A DNA stretch of 64,000 bases, taken from contig NZ_JADBEG010000001.1 in the NCBI RefSeq assembly GCF_014873755.1, positions 622,501 through 686,500 on the forward strand, given 5' to 3'. Both the position numbers and the translations under genes were made by a program. This document shows positions 36,281 through 44,392 of this stretch, piece by piece. Numbering within the stretch: the first letter of the stretch is position 1; every line of letters starts with the position of its first letter. The DNA comes from Amycolatopsis lexingtonensis. Its GTDB lineage: Bacteria; Actinomycetota; Actinomycetes; Mycobacteriales; Pseudonocardiaceae. The notes beneath the pieces are model-generated. The model had not been told where the DNA came from. It ran no database searches and saw only the letters and a program-made list of their open reading frames with translations.

Positions 36281-37453
36281 CTAAGGTTGCACGGCGGCTT
36301 CGACGCCGGGCGCGATCCGGTACGGCCGGGCGAGCAGCAGGCCGCCGACGAGCTTGCGCAGCCGGGACAGCTCGGCGCGCACGGTCACCAGGTGCGTCCG
36401 GTCGCCGTAGACGGTTTCCGACAGCTGCGCGGCCGACACCCCGGCGGGCCCCGCGGCCACGATCAGCCGCAGCAGCTCGGCCTGGCGCCGGCCGAGCGGG
36501 TGCGTCCACCGCGTCGAGCCTTCGACGATCGCGCGCGGCGCCCCGAGTTCGAGGGTGAGCCGCAACGGTTCCCGCCGGCTCGGCCGCAGCAGCCAGCCCC
36601 CGGGCACCGGCTCGGGTTCGCACGCCCCGATCCCGCGCACGGCCACCGGAACGCCGGGACTGGGCGCGGCGACCCGGTCGATCCCCGAGACCCCGCTCTG
36701 CGCGGCGACCCAGCCGTGGTCGTCGACGACCAGCCCGGGCCCGCCGCGGAGCACGTGCCCGGACAGCTGCCGGAGCCCTTGCAGCCGGGTCTCGTGCCGC
36801 TGCCACAGCAGGGCTTCGACGAGCCGCACGGACGTCCCGACCAGCGCGACGGTCATCGGGTGCACGGCCTCGGCCGGCCCGCTGACGTCGACGATGCCGA
36901 GCAGCTCGCCACTGCGCGGGTCGTGCACGGGGTAGGCGGTGCACGCCCAGGTGTGGTGCGACCGCACGAAGTGCTCGGCGGCGAACATCTGCACGGGCGC
37001 GGCCTCGGCCAGCGCGGTCCCGATCGCGTTGCTGCCGATGGCGGGCTCCGACCAGGTGGCCCCTTCGGTGAAGCCGAGCGAGTCGGCGCGGTGCCGCACC
37101 CTTCGCGCGCCTTCGCGCCAGAGGACGACCCCGTCGGCGTCGGTGACGACCATGAGGTGGTGCGCGTCTTCGGCGACCGACGTCAGCGAGCCCCGCAGCT
37201 CGGGCAGCACTTCGTTCAGCCGGCAGCCGGTCCGCCGCCGTTCGACTTCGGCGGCCCCGACGGGATCGGGCGCGGGCGGCCGATCGGGATCGACCCCTTG
37301 CGCGGCGACGCGCCGCCACGAGCGTTCGACGAGCAGCCGCGGAGGGGTTTTGGGTGGCTTCCCGGCCAGGACGGCGTCGTGGATGCCCGCGAGCAGCCGG
37401 GCGTGCCCGGCCACGTCGATGCCGGGCCGGACCGCGCAGACGCCTTCGTCCAC
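36281..37453 (-). CDS. GAF-domain transcriptional regulator (AcoR-like N-terminus, no AAA domain)
   Basis: This 390-residue protein starts like AcoR-type activators, with ERSWRRVAAQGVDPDRP, and has a GAF domain (about 70-210) containing EGATWSEPAIGSNAIGTALAE. It lacks the sigma-54 AAA+ module; the C-terminus instead holds a winged-helix-like segment (LGRRQAELLRLIVAAG... QLSETVYGDRTHLVTVRAELSRLRKLVGG). Such proteins in actinomycetes often control adjacent oxidoreductases, so the monooxygenase at 34376 is a likely target. GTG 37453 sits 5 bases after AGGAGG. The 53-bp repeat copy 2 lies just upstream. Confidence 0.82.
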   Translation of the reverse strand: MDEGVCAVRPGIDVAGHARLLAGIHDAVLAGKPPKTPPRLLVERSWRRVAAQGVDPDRPPAPDPVGAAEVERRRTGCRLNEVLPELRGSLTSVAEDAHHLMVVTDADGVVLWREGARRVRHRADSLGFTEGATWSEPAIGSNAIGTALAEAAPVQMFAAEHFVRSHHTWACTAYPVHDPRSGELLGIVDVSGPAEAVHPMTVALVGTSVRLVEALLWQRHETRLQGLRQLSGHVLRGGPGLVVDDHGWVAAQSGVSGIDRVAAPSPGVPVAVRGIGACEPEPVPGGWLLRPSRREPLRLTLELGAPRAIVEGSTRWTHPLGRRQAELLRLIVAAGPAGVSAAQLSETVYGDRTHLVTVRAELSRLRKLVGGLLLARPYRIAPGVEAAVQP

Positions 37454-37532
37454 CGCCACCTCCTGGGCCGTGGCTTCACGGTAACCCGGCTGGTGGGGGG
37501 TGGGGCAACCTTGACGCAACCCCGGCTCCGGC

Positions 37533-37585
37533 GTCTTGAATGACTCATTCAGGTCTTGGGAGGTCCTGAATGACTCATTCAAGAC
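37533..37585. repeat. 53-bp dispersed inverted repeat, copy 2
   Basis: In reverse orientation this copy differs from copy 3 (45500-45552) by a single loop base. It lies between the GAF regulator start and the stop of the sigma-factor gene. Arms again carry TGAATGASTCATTCA. Confidence 0.85.
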
Positions 37586-37605
37586 CTTTGCGGTGGGCGA
37601 GCGGG

Positions 37606-38352
37606 TCAGCCGGTGAGGCGGACCGCCATGGAAGGGAGTTCGCGGTTCGCCTCGTCCAAGCCTCTCGCCACCGTGCGGCAAGCTCCGCACCCCGCGATGT
37701 GCTCCGCGATCGCCGTCGCTCGCCGCGGGGACAGCGCGCCGCGGACCCACGCGCCCATCCGGCGGCGGGGCTCGCGGCAGATCGGTTCCTCCGCGTCCGG
37801 CACCTGGACCTGCAGGTACGCCTGCCGCAAACCCTCGCGTGCCCGCATCGCCAGCGCCGCCACACTATTGGGTGAAAGTCCGAGCAGGGGTGCGACCTCC
37901 GTCGGGGTGTCGCCCTCGGCTTCGGTCCGCCAGAGCACCGTCCGCCACCGGCCCGGGAGCGTGCAGTAAGCCGTCCACACCAGCTTCTCGTTCGACCGGT
38001 GCAACGCCAGTTCGTCGGCCCCGCCGGCCGCGGCGTTCTCGGGAACCGTCTCGCACAGCTCGACGCGGCTGCCTTGCCTGCCCCAGCGGGAAACCAGGTT
38101 CCGCATGGTCACCACGAGGTACGGCCGCAGGTCGCCGTCCGGGCCGCCGCCGGCGCGGACCACCGCCAGGACGCGGGTGAACGCCTCGGCCACCAGGTCG
38201 TCGCGCTCGGCGGGCTGGTTCGCCCAGCGGCTCGCGATGCGGCGCAACGGGTCCGCGTGCCTGCGGAACAGGGCGCCGCCCGCGGCGAGGTCGCCGGCGC
38301 GGAGGGCGGCGAGCAGCTCCGCGTCCGGCGGGTCCTCATCTGCTGTCCTCAT
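37606..38352 (-). CDS. sigma-70 family (ECF-type) sigma factor with C-terminal zinc-finger domain
   Basis: This 248-residue protein has sigma region 2 (about 25-90, ASRWANQPAERDDLVAEAFTRVLAVV), region 4 (about 130-185, LPGRWRTVLWRTEAEGDTPTEVAPLLGLSPNSVAALAMRAREGLRQAYL) and a C-terminal segment with H-x3-C-x2-C (EHIAGCGACR), the zinc-binding core of anti-sigma domains. A sigma factor with its own fused anti-sigma-like finger may be self-restrained by redox or zinc state. No separate anti-sigma gene is adjacent. ATG 38352 has GGAGAG upstream. It is divergent from a TetR gene. Confidence 0.84.
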   Translation of the reverse strand: MRTADEDPPDAELLAALRAGDLAAGGALFRRHADPLRRIASRWANQPAERDDLVAEAFTRVLAVVRAGGGPDGDLRPYLVVTMRNLVSRWGRQGSRVELCETVPENAAAGGADELALHRSNEKLVWTAYCTLPGRWRTVLWRTEAEGDTPTEVAPLLGLSPNSVAALAMRAREGLRQAYLQVQVPDAEEPICREPRRRMGAWVRGALSPRRATAIAEHIAGCGACRTVARGLDEANRELPSMAVRLTG

Positions 38353-38397
38353 TGTTGCTCTCCGTGACTGCGCTGCACCCAAAGTAAGAGGTACGGC

Positions 38398-38428
38398 AGT
38401 GTACGCCATAGTCCGGCGCCGGTACACT
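38398..38428. promoter_or_regulatory. inverted repeat in the sigma factor/TetR divergent promoter
   Basis: AGTGTAC at 38398-38404 and GTACACT at 38422-38428 form an inverted repeat with 7-base arms and a 17-base spacer. TACACT of the right arm also fits a -10 element for the TetR gene, ending 8 bases before its ATG. A dimeric regulator bound here would autoregulate. Confidence 0.45.
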
Positions 38429-38436
38429 CCGTGCCG

Positions 38437-39123
38437 ATGACATCGACGGACCGGCCGCGGCCTCCCGACGGGCGGGCCGCCAGGTGGGCCGGGCAGCGGG
38501 AACGCCGTCGCGGCGAGTTCGTCGAGGCGGGCCTGCGCGCCATCGAGCGGTACGGGCCCGAGGTGTCCACCGAGCAGATCGCCGAGGAAGCCGGCGTGGC
38601 CCGCACGCGCCTCTACCGGCACTTCGCCGGCGCCGCCGACCTGCAGCACGCCATCGCGGGCCGGGTGGCGGAGCTGATCACCGCCGAATTCGCGCCGCTG
38701 TGGAGCCCCGCCGGCACGCCGATGGACCTCATCCGGACGGCGATCGGCGCGCACACCCGCTGGCTGGCCGAGCACGGCTCGCTCTACCGCTACCTGACCA
38801 GGCACGGCATGGACGGCGCCCCCGACGTCTTCGCCGACGGCAAGACCGCCATCGCCCGTCAGCTCACCGTCGTCTTCGAGCACTACCTCGGGCTCTTCGG
38901 CATGGACACCCGCGTCTGCGAGGCCGTCGCGTTCGGGCTGGTCGGCCTCGTGGAAACGAGCACCTCGCGCTGGCTGGAGCACCCCCGCGGGGTCGGCCGC
39001 GCCGAGCTGGCCGCCCTGCTGGCGCGCTGGGTCTGGGGAATCGTCGACGACACCCTGCGCGCGGGCGGCGTGGTGCTCGACCCGGACACGCCGCTCGACG
39101 CGGCCGACCTGACCCCGCGCTGA
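38437..39123 (+). CDS. TetR-family transcriptional regulator
   Basis: This 228-residue regulator has the TetR helix-turn-helix at about residues 18-65 (GLRAIERYGPEVSTEQIAEEAGVARTRLYRHFAGAADLQHAI) and a long ligand-binding domain with ETSTSRWLEHPRG near the C-terminus. The ATG at 38437 is preferred to GTG 38431 because a -10 element TACACT ends 8 bases before it, implying a short or absent leader. It is divergent from the sigma factor and precedes TerC by 79 bases. Ligand and targets are unknown. Confidence 0.85.
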   Translation: MTSTDRPRPPDGRAARWAGQRERRRGEFVEAGLRAIERYGPEVSTEQIAEEAGVARTRLYRHFAGAADLQHAIAGRVAELITAEFAPLWSPAGTPMDLIRTAIGAHTRWLAEHGSLYRYLTRHGMDGAPDVFADGKTAIARQLTVVFEHYLGLFGMDTRVCEAVAFGLVGLVETSTSRWLEHPRGVGRAELAALLARWVWGIVDDTLRAGGVVLDPDTPLDAADLTPR

Positions 39124-39202
39124 CCGTCCACAGTGGAGTCCGGGTGCGCGGGCGCGGCCCCGCCCTTACGATCGCGGCAAGCACGCGGGAGCGGGGGAGC
39201 GG

Positions 39203-40204
39203 ATGGGCATCGGGGCCGGCACGTGGCTCGTCACCATCGGCGTCGTCCTGGCCTTGCTGGCCGTCGACCTCGTGATCGCCGCGGTCCGGCCGCACCGGGT
39301 CGGGTTCGGCGAGGCCGTCGCCTGGTCGGTGGGCTACATCCTGGTCGCGGTGGCGTTCGGCGTCTGGGTGGTGCTGGCGCACGGCGGTGAGTTCGGCGCC
39401 GAGTACTTCGCCGGCTACATCGTCGAAAAGAGCCTGTCGGTCGACAACCTGTTCGTGTTCGTGATCATCATGACGACGTTCGCCGTCCCGGAGGAGCACC
39501 AGCACAAGGTGCTCACGTTCGGGATCGTGCTCGCACTGGTGATGCGCGGGCTCTTCATCGCGCTCGGCGCGGCCCTGCTCGCGGTGTTCTCCTTCATGTT
39601 CCTGCTGTTCGGCCTCCTGCTGATCTTCACCGGCGTCCAGCTGTTCCGGCACCGCGACGCCGACCCCGACATCGAGCACAACCTCGTCGTGCGCACCGCG
39701 CGGCGCCTGCTGCCGGTGTCGGAGACCTACGACGGCGGCCGGCTGACCACCAAGGTGGCCGGACGGCGGCTCGTCACCCCGCTGGTGGTGGTCCTGGTCG
39801 CGATCGGCGGCGTCGACCTGCTGTTCGCGCTGGACTCGATCCCGGCGGTGTTCGGCGTGACCGACGAGCCCTTCATCGTCTTCGCCGCGAACGCGTTCGC
39901 GCTGCTGGGCCTGCGCGCGCTGTACTTCCTCGTGAAGGGGCTGCTCGACCGGCTCGTCTACCTCTCGGCCGGCCTCGCGATCATCCTCGCGTTCATCGGG
40001 GTGAAGCTGATCCTGCACTGGGCGCACGTCGACATCGACGCGCGCGTGCCGGAGATCGCCACGCCGGTCAGCCTCGCGGTGATCATCGGCGTCCTCGCCG
40101 TCGTGACCGTCGCCAGCCTGGTCAAGACCCGACGCGACCCCGGGGCGAAGGCGCACCCGGGCTCGCTGCGCGGGTCGGGTGGCTCAGACGGCGAAGACCT
40201 GTGA
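39203..40204 (+). CDS. TerC/Alx-family integral membrane protein
   Basis: This 333-residue protein has about nine transmembrane helices and the TerC signatures [18 protein letters not shown] near residue 73 and [19 protein letters not shown] near 210, whose acidic residues lie within the membrane and are associated with metal ion movement. Relatives handle manganese or confer tellurite resistance. GGGGGAGCGG precedes ATG 39203. The 79 bases upstream are too short for the yybP-ykoY manganese riboswitch often found with this family. It overlaps the convergent VOC gene by 21 bases. Confidence 0.88.
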   Translation: MGIGAGTWLVTIGVVLALLAVDLVIAAVRPHRVGFGEAVAWSVGYILVAVAFGVWVVLAHGGEFGAEYFAGYIVEKSLSVDNLFVFVIIMTTFAVPEEHQHKVLTFGIVLALVMRGLFIALGAALLAVFSFMFLLFGLLLIFTGVQLFRHRDADPDIEHNLVVRTARRLLPVSETYDGGRLTTKVAGRRLVTPLVVVLVAIGGVDLLFALDSIPAVFGVTDEPFIVFAANAFALLGLRALYFLVKGLLDRLVYLSAGLAIILAFIGVKLILHWAHVDIDARVPEIATPVSLAVIIGVLAVVTVASLVKTRRDPGAKAHPGSLRGSGGSDGEDL

Positions 40205-40600
40205 GTCGTCGGCGAACGCCTTGAACTCCAGGGCGTTGCCGGCCGGGTCGAGCAGGAACATCGTCCACTGCTCGCCGGGCTGACCCTCGAACCGGAGGTA
40301 GGGCTCGATCACGAACGCCGTCCCGGCGGCGCGCAGCCGCTCGGCGAGCGCGTGGAACTCCTCGACCGCGAGGAGCAGGCCGAAGTGCGGCACCGGCACG
40401 TCGTGACCGTCGACCGGGTTGTGCGCCCGCTCGGGCCGGGACGGCGCCAGGTGCGTGACGAACTGGTGGCCGTGCAGGTTCCAGTCGACCCACCTCTCGG
40501 CGCTGCGGCCCTGCTCGAGGCCGAGGACCTCGCCGTAGAAATGGCGGGCGGCGGTGAGGTCGTCGACGGGTACGGCGAGGTGGAAGCGGGGGAGAGTCAT
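40184..40600 (-). CDS. VOC-family (glyoxalase/bleomycin resistance) protein
   Basis: This 138-residue protein has two beta-alpha-beta-beta-beta units with metal-ligand candidates His7 (FHLAVPVDD), His72 in [12 protein letters not shown] and Glu near the end in GNALEFKAF. Ring-cleaving dioxygenases, isomerases and antibiotic-binding proteins share this fold, so the reaction is not assigned. It has no Shine-Dalgarno site; TAACAT on the minus strand ends six bases before ATG 40600, which indicates a leaderless mRNA. It shares a promoter palindrome with the divergent GntR gene. Confidence 0.82.
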   Translation of the reverse strand: MTLPRFHLAVPVDDLTAARHFYGEVLGLEQGRSAERWVDWNLHGHQFVTHLAPSRPERAHNPVDGHDVPVPHFGLLLAVEEFHALAERLRAAGTAFVIEPYLRFEGQPGEQWTMFLLDPAGNALEFKAFADDSQVFAV

Positions 40601-40605
40601 GTCTG

Positions 40606-40617
40606 AATGTTAACATT
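40606..40617. promoter_or_regulatory. symmetric divergent promoter/operator AATGTTAACATT
   Basis: This perfect 12-base palindrome lies in the 22-base gap between the VOC and GntR start codons. TAACAT occurs on both strands (40611-40616 plus; 40612-40607 minus), each ending exactly six bases before an ATG. It can act as the -10 of two leaderless, divergent transcripts and as the operator of the GntR protein. Confidence 0.6.
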
Positions 40618-40622
40618 ACGAC

Positions 40623-41267
40623 ATGAGTGCTCAAGTGGCTCCCGCACGGCGGCGCGGGCTGGCCGACGAGGTGGCCGACCGCCTCCGCGACGCGATCTTC
40701 GACGGCGGGTACGCGCCGGGCAGCCAGCTGCGCGAGGTGGAGCTGGCCGAGGCACTGGGCGTCAGCCGGGGGCCGGTGCGGGAGGCGCTGCTCAAGCTCG
40801 AGCGCGAAGGGCTCGTCCGCGGCGAGTGGCACCGGGGCACCACGGTCACCGCGCTGTCCGATGTGGACGTCGAGGAGCTGGACAGCCTGCGGGCGGCGCT
40901 CGAACAGCTCGCGGTCGCGCTGGTGGTCGAGCGCGGCTCCGACCTGGCGGAGATCGACGCCGTCGTCGCGCGCATGGAACGGGCGGCCGACGAGCACGAG
41001 ATGGTCCGCTGCGACCTGGCCTTCCACGACGCGGTCTACGCCGCCGCCGGCCACCGCCGCCTGCGCGAAGCGTGGGAGGCGATCCGCTCGCAGGTGCACC
41101 TGTTCCTGCTGACGCGGATCGGCGTCGAGTCCGAGGGCTACCTGGCGGGCATCCCCGCCGAGCACCGGCAGCTCGCCGACGCCCTGCGGGCCCGCGACCG
41201 CGAGGCCGCCCTCGAGCTCTTCGCCGTGCACCGCCGCCACGCGTTCGAGATCCTGCGCGGGAGTTGA
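40623..41267 (+). CDS. GntR-family regulator, FCD subfamily
   Basis: This 214-residue regulator has an N-terminal winged helix (GLADEVADRLRDAIFDGGYAPGSQLREVELAEALGVSRGPVREALLKLEREGLV) and an all-helical FCD domain with metal-binding candidates (DLAFHDAVYAAAGHRRL, EHRQLADALRARDREAALE, HRRHAFEI). FCD members sense small organic acids. It is divergent from the VOC gene over a shared palindrome and probably regulates it. The ATG 40623 lacks a Shine-Dalgarno site. Confidence 0.87.
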   Translation: MSAQVAPARRRGLADEVADRLRDAIFDGGYAPGSQLREVELAEALGVSRGPVREALLKLEREGLVRGEWHRGTTVTALSDVDVEELDSLRAALEQLAVALVVERGSDLAEIDAVVARMERAADEHEMVRCDLAFHDAVYAAAGHRRLREAWEAIRSQVHLFLLTRIGVESEGYLAGIPAEHRQLADALRARDREAALELFAVHRRHAFEILRGS

Positions 41268-41299
41268 CGGCGGCGTCCTGCGGCGCGGATCGTGGAGCG

Positions 41300-42118
41300 A
41301 TGGCGACACGCATGGGTGCGCGGTTCACCGGCGACCTGGCCGCACTGCGCTACGAACCGGTGGCGAAGCGCGTTCGGGCAGTCGCGAGTGGACGGACGTT
41401 CGCCGACTCGCGCCGGGCGGTGCTGGTCTGGGAACCGAAGCGGGTGGTGCCGTCGTACGCGATCCCGCTGCCGGACCTGCGGGCGACGCCGACCCCGGCA
41501 GGCGCCGAAGAAGCGGCGGAGCACCCGGTCCGGCTGGCCGAAGGCGGCCCGCCGGTCCTCGACCCGCGGACCGCGTTCGCCGTGCACACCTGCGCCGGCG
41601 AACCGCTGACCCTGGCCGCGGACGGCGTGACGCTGCCGGGCGCGGGTTTCCGGCCCGCCGACCCCGACCTCGCCGAGCACGTCGTCCTCGACTTCGCGGC
41701 CTTCGACGAGTGGCTCGAGGAGGCCGAGCCGATCGTCGGCCACCCGCGGGACCCGTTCTCGCGCATCGACGTCCGGCGCAGCGACAGCCGGGTCCGGATC
41801 GAGGTCGACGGCGTCGTGGTGGCCGACTCGGCCGCGCCCCGGCTGCTGTTCGAAACCGGCATCACCACCCGCTACTACCTGCCGCGCGAAGACGTCCGGA
41901 TGGAGCTGCTCACGCCGTCGGACACCCGCACGACGTGTGCCTACAAAGGACACGCGAGCTACTGGTCGGTGGGCGCGCACCCCGATCTCGCGTGGACGTA
42001 CGACGAACCGCTGTCCGACGCGCGGGACGTCGCCGGATACATCGCCTTCCTGACCGAACGCGTCGACGTCTTCGTGGACGGGGAGCGCCAGCCGCGGCCG
42101 GTCACGCCCTGGTCGTAG
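41300..42118 (+). CDS. tandem DUF427-domain protein
   Basis: This 272-residue protein contains two DUF427-type units; the second is clearer, with RIEVDGVVVADSAAPRLLFETGITTRYYLPREDV followed by TTCAYKGHASYWSV, the family signature. The N-half has the related pattern VRAVASGRTFADSRRAVLVWEPKRVVPSYAIP. The biochemical function of the family is not established. It begins 32 bases after the GntR gene and may be co-transcribed with it. No membrane or export signal is present. Confidence 0.8.
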   Translation: MATRMGARFTGDLAALRYEPVAKRVRAVASGRTFADSRRAVLVWEPKRVVPSYAIPLPDLRATPTPAGAEEAAEHPVRLAEGGPPVLDPRTAFAVHTCAGEPLTLAADGVTLPGAGFRPADPDLAEHVVLDFAAFDEWLEEAEPIVGHPRDPFSRIDVRRSDSRVRIEVDGVVVADSAAPRLLFETGITTRYYLPREDVRMELLTPSDTRTTCAYKGHASYWSVGAHPDLAWTYDEPLSDARDVAGYIAFLTERVDVFVDGERQPRPVTPWS

Positions 42119-42140
42119 CACCGGGTTGCCCGGACGACCG

Positions 42141-43748
42141 CTACGCGCGGACGGGCAGGACCACCGCCGACCCGGGATGGACCTCTTGGTCGGCGGCGCG
42201 CAGGGTGACCGCGGTGGCGTGCGGCTCGCCGGTACCCGGATTCCTGGCGTAGCGCGGGAAAGCGCCGCTGGAGACCTGGACGCGGATGCGGTGCCCGCGC
42301 CGGAACCGGTGCGCGGTCGGCCACAGCGTGACCCGGACGGTGGCGAGTTCGTCCGCGTTCGTCAAGCTGGCGAGGCCGTCGCAGACATTCGTCGAGCGGC
42401 CCTCCGGGTCGACGTCGCAAAGCCGGACGAAGACGTCGGCGAACCGCAGGCTGGAGCGGAACCGGATCTCCGCGCTCACCTCGCCGACGATTTCCACGTC
42501 TTCGCCGAGCACGGCCGTGGTGTAGGTGAGGACGTCGGCGCGGGCTTCCAGCGCCGCGTTGTCGACCCGGCCCGCGTCGGGGGCCATGCGCACGCCACCG
42601 GCCGCCGGCGTCGGGTCCGCCGGGTCGTAGCGGTAGCGGTCCGGCGCGGACCCGACCGGCTCCCCGGTCGACAGCGTGCCACCGGGCTGGAGGTGGAAGC
42701 GTTGCGGCGCATAGCCTTCCGGCGGCCACGACGCGAAGTCGCGCCAGGCTTCCTCGCCCATGACGTACAGCCGGACCGGCGCCCGCTCCGGCGGTTCCTC
42801 GCCGCGGGCGTGCGCGAGCCCGAACTCGAGGGTTTCCCGCAGGGCGAGGCCCGCGCCGCTGAGCAGGTCGTCGCGGCCGGCGTGGGTCCACGGCCCGACG
42901 GTGAGCCGCGGCCGACGTCCCGCGTCCTGCAGGGTCCGGAAGTCGCGGAGCTGGCCCGGCAGGAAGATGTCGTACCAGCCGCCGACCGAGCTGACCGGCA
43001 CGGTGACGCCGGCGACGCGGGACCGGTGGTCGGCCGCGGCCCAGTGCGGGTCGTGCTCCGGGCGGGTGAGGATGTCCTGGATGTAGTCGGAGCGGTGGCC
43101 GATGGCGACGACGTCGGCCTGCGCGAGCGGGAGCGTGGTCAGCGCCCGCTCGAGCTTCTTGGTCTGGGCGCGCTGCCGCAGCAGCGCGAAACGGCGCTCC
43201 TGGACCGCGACCTGGACGCCCCAGCCGAACGGCGTCTCCAGCGAAAAGCCGTCTTCGCGCAGGAATTCCAGCGTCAGCCCGGATTCGGTGACGTGCGGGA
43301 TCATCGCCTTCACCTGCGGTGGCAGGCGATCGGCGACGGCCCACTGCACGTACCCCAGGTAGCTGGCGCCGGTGAGCACGAGGGCGTCGCCGAACCACGG
43401 CTGCGCGATCACCCAGTCCAGCGTCGCCAGGCCGTCTTCGCGTTCCTGGCGCAGCGGGTCGAAGACGCCGCCGGACCCGAAGCCGCCGCGGGTGCTCTGC
43501 ACGAGCACCTGGAAGCCGCGTTCCGCCAGCGGCCGGGCCAGAAGCGAGCCGAACACGCCCCGCCGTCCGTACGGCGTGCGCAGCAACGCGGTCGGCAGCC
43601 CGGTGCCCGTGCGCGGTGCCCACCGGTCGGCGAGCAGCTCGGCGCCGTCGGGCATCGGGACGCGCAGGTCCCGCTGGACGACGACATCCCGGGTCGCCGG
43701 GGCGGGCAGCTTCAGCAGGCGTTCGACGAGCAGGCTGATCGGCTTCAC
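42141..43748 (-). CDS. CocE/NonD-family alpha/beta hydrolase (X-Pro dipeptidyl-peptidase S15 type)
   Basis: This 535-residue hydrolase has an S15/CocE catalytic domain, with the nucleophile elbow GASYLGYVQW, an Asp in RPEHDPHW and His in VGPWTHAGRDDL, and a C-terminal jelly-roll domain (about 360-535) ending VVLPVRA. Members include cocaine esterase, amino-acid ester hydrolases and glutaryl acylases; substrates are esters or amides. GTG 43748 follows AAGGAG and overlaps the TetR stop, so it is probably controlled by that repressor. No signal peptide is evident, suggesting an intracellular enzyme. Confidence 0.86.
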   Translation of the reverse strand: MKPISLLVERLLKLPAPATRDVVVQRDLRVPMPDGAELLADRWAPRTGTGLPTALLRTPYGRRGVFGSLLARPLAERGFQVLVQSTRGGFGSGGVFDPLRQEREDGLATLDWVIAQPWFGDALVLTGASYLGYVQWAVADRLPPQVKAMIPHVTESGLTLEFLREDGFSLETPFGWGVQVAVQERRFALLRQRAQTKKLERALTTLPLAQADVVAIGHRSDYIQDILTRPEHDPHWAAADHRSRVAGVTVPVSSVGGWYDIFLPGQLRDFRTLQDAGRRPRLTVGPWTHAGRDDLLSGAGLALRETLEFGLAHARGEEPPERAPVRLYVMGEEAWRDFASWPPEGYAPQRFHLQPGGTLSTGEPVGSAPDRYRYDPADPTPAAGGVRMAPDAGRVDNAALEARADVLTYTTAVLGEDVEIVGEVSAEIRFRSSLRFADVFVRLCDVDPEGRSTNVCDGLASLTNADELATVRVTLWPTAHRFRRGHRIRVQVSSGAFPRYARNPGTGEPHATAVTLRAADQEVHPGSAVVLPVRA

Positions 43749-44338
43749 CGGGACTCCTTCGTGAGCAGCTCTGTCACGACCGCGCGCACCCGCTCCAGGC
43801 GGTCGGTGAACCCGGCGGCGTCGAGCGGCTCCGGCCCCTCGACGACCCAGGTGTTGACGACGGCGGCGGCGCCGCCGGTCAGGAAGACGGCCAGGTCTTC
43901 GACGCCCTGCGCGTCGAGCCGGTCGCCGAGCACCCGGCCGATGTGCTGCCGGTTGAGCGGCAGGAACACGCTGGTCAGCGCTTTGTTGAGGGCGAACGCG
44001 GCGGGGCCGGTGAGCAGGGCCCGGTAGAACCGCCGGTGCGCGGCGAAGTGCCCGGCGAGGGCGAGCAGGGCCGCGCGTTCGTCGGCTTCGGGCGGGCCGT
44101 CCAGGAGTTCGCGCCGCACGAGGTCGAGCGCGGCTTCGAGGACGAGCGCGTCCCGGTCGCCGAACTGCTGGTAGAGCACCTGGCGGCTGACGTCGGCGGC
44201 GTCGGCGATGTCGGACACCGGCACGGCGGCCGTCCCCCGCTCGCTGACGAGGTCGACGGCGGCCCGCATCAGCGCGGTCCGCGACCGGCGCACCCGCCGG
44301 TCCTTGGCGGGCGCTTCCGTTGTCCAGTCGGCTGACAT
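43745..44338 (-). CDS. TetR-family transcriptional regulator
   Basis: This 197-residue regulator has the TetR helix-turn-helix at about residues 20-65 (DLVSERGTAAVPVSDIADAADVSRQVLYQQFGDRDALV). It is co-transcribed with the CocE-type hydrolase (GTGA overlap) and divergent from a zinc alcohol dehydrogenase, with a 16-base inverted repeat in the 54-base spacer. This implies local control of an ester-hydrolysis plus alcohol-oxidation pair. The inducer is unknown. Confidence 0.87.
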   Translation of the reverse strand: MSADWTTEAPAKDRRVRRSRTALMRAAVDLVSERGTAAVPVSDIADAADVSRQVLYQQFGDRDALVLEAALDLVRRELLDGPPEADERAALLALAGHFAAHRRFYRALLTGPAAFALNKALTSVFLPLNRQHIGRVLGDRLDAQGVEDLAVFLTGGAAAVVNTWVVEGPEPLDAAGFTDRLERVRAVVTELLTKESR

Positions 44339-44339
44339 G

Positions 44340-44355
44340 TGTTCGATAATGAACA
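44340..44355. promoter_or_regulatory. operator/promoter between TetR and alcohol dehydrogenase genes
   Basis: TGTTC-GATAAT-GAACA is an inverted repeat whose 6-base centre GATAAT reads as a -10 element toward the dehydrogenase. It starts 2 bases from the TetR start codon. A repressor bound here would block both directions. Confidence 0.55.
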
Positions 44356-44392
44356 GGTGTCCAGAAAAAGGCAAGCGTGCGAGCATGCACCC

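Noticed and set aside
39124..39202. yybP-ykoY manganese riboswitch before TerC
   Set aside because: The gap is only 79 bases and shows none of the conserved helices I could recognise.
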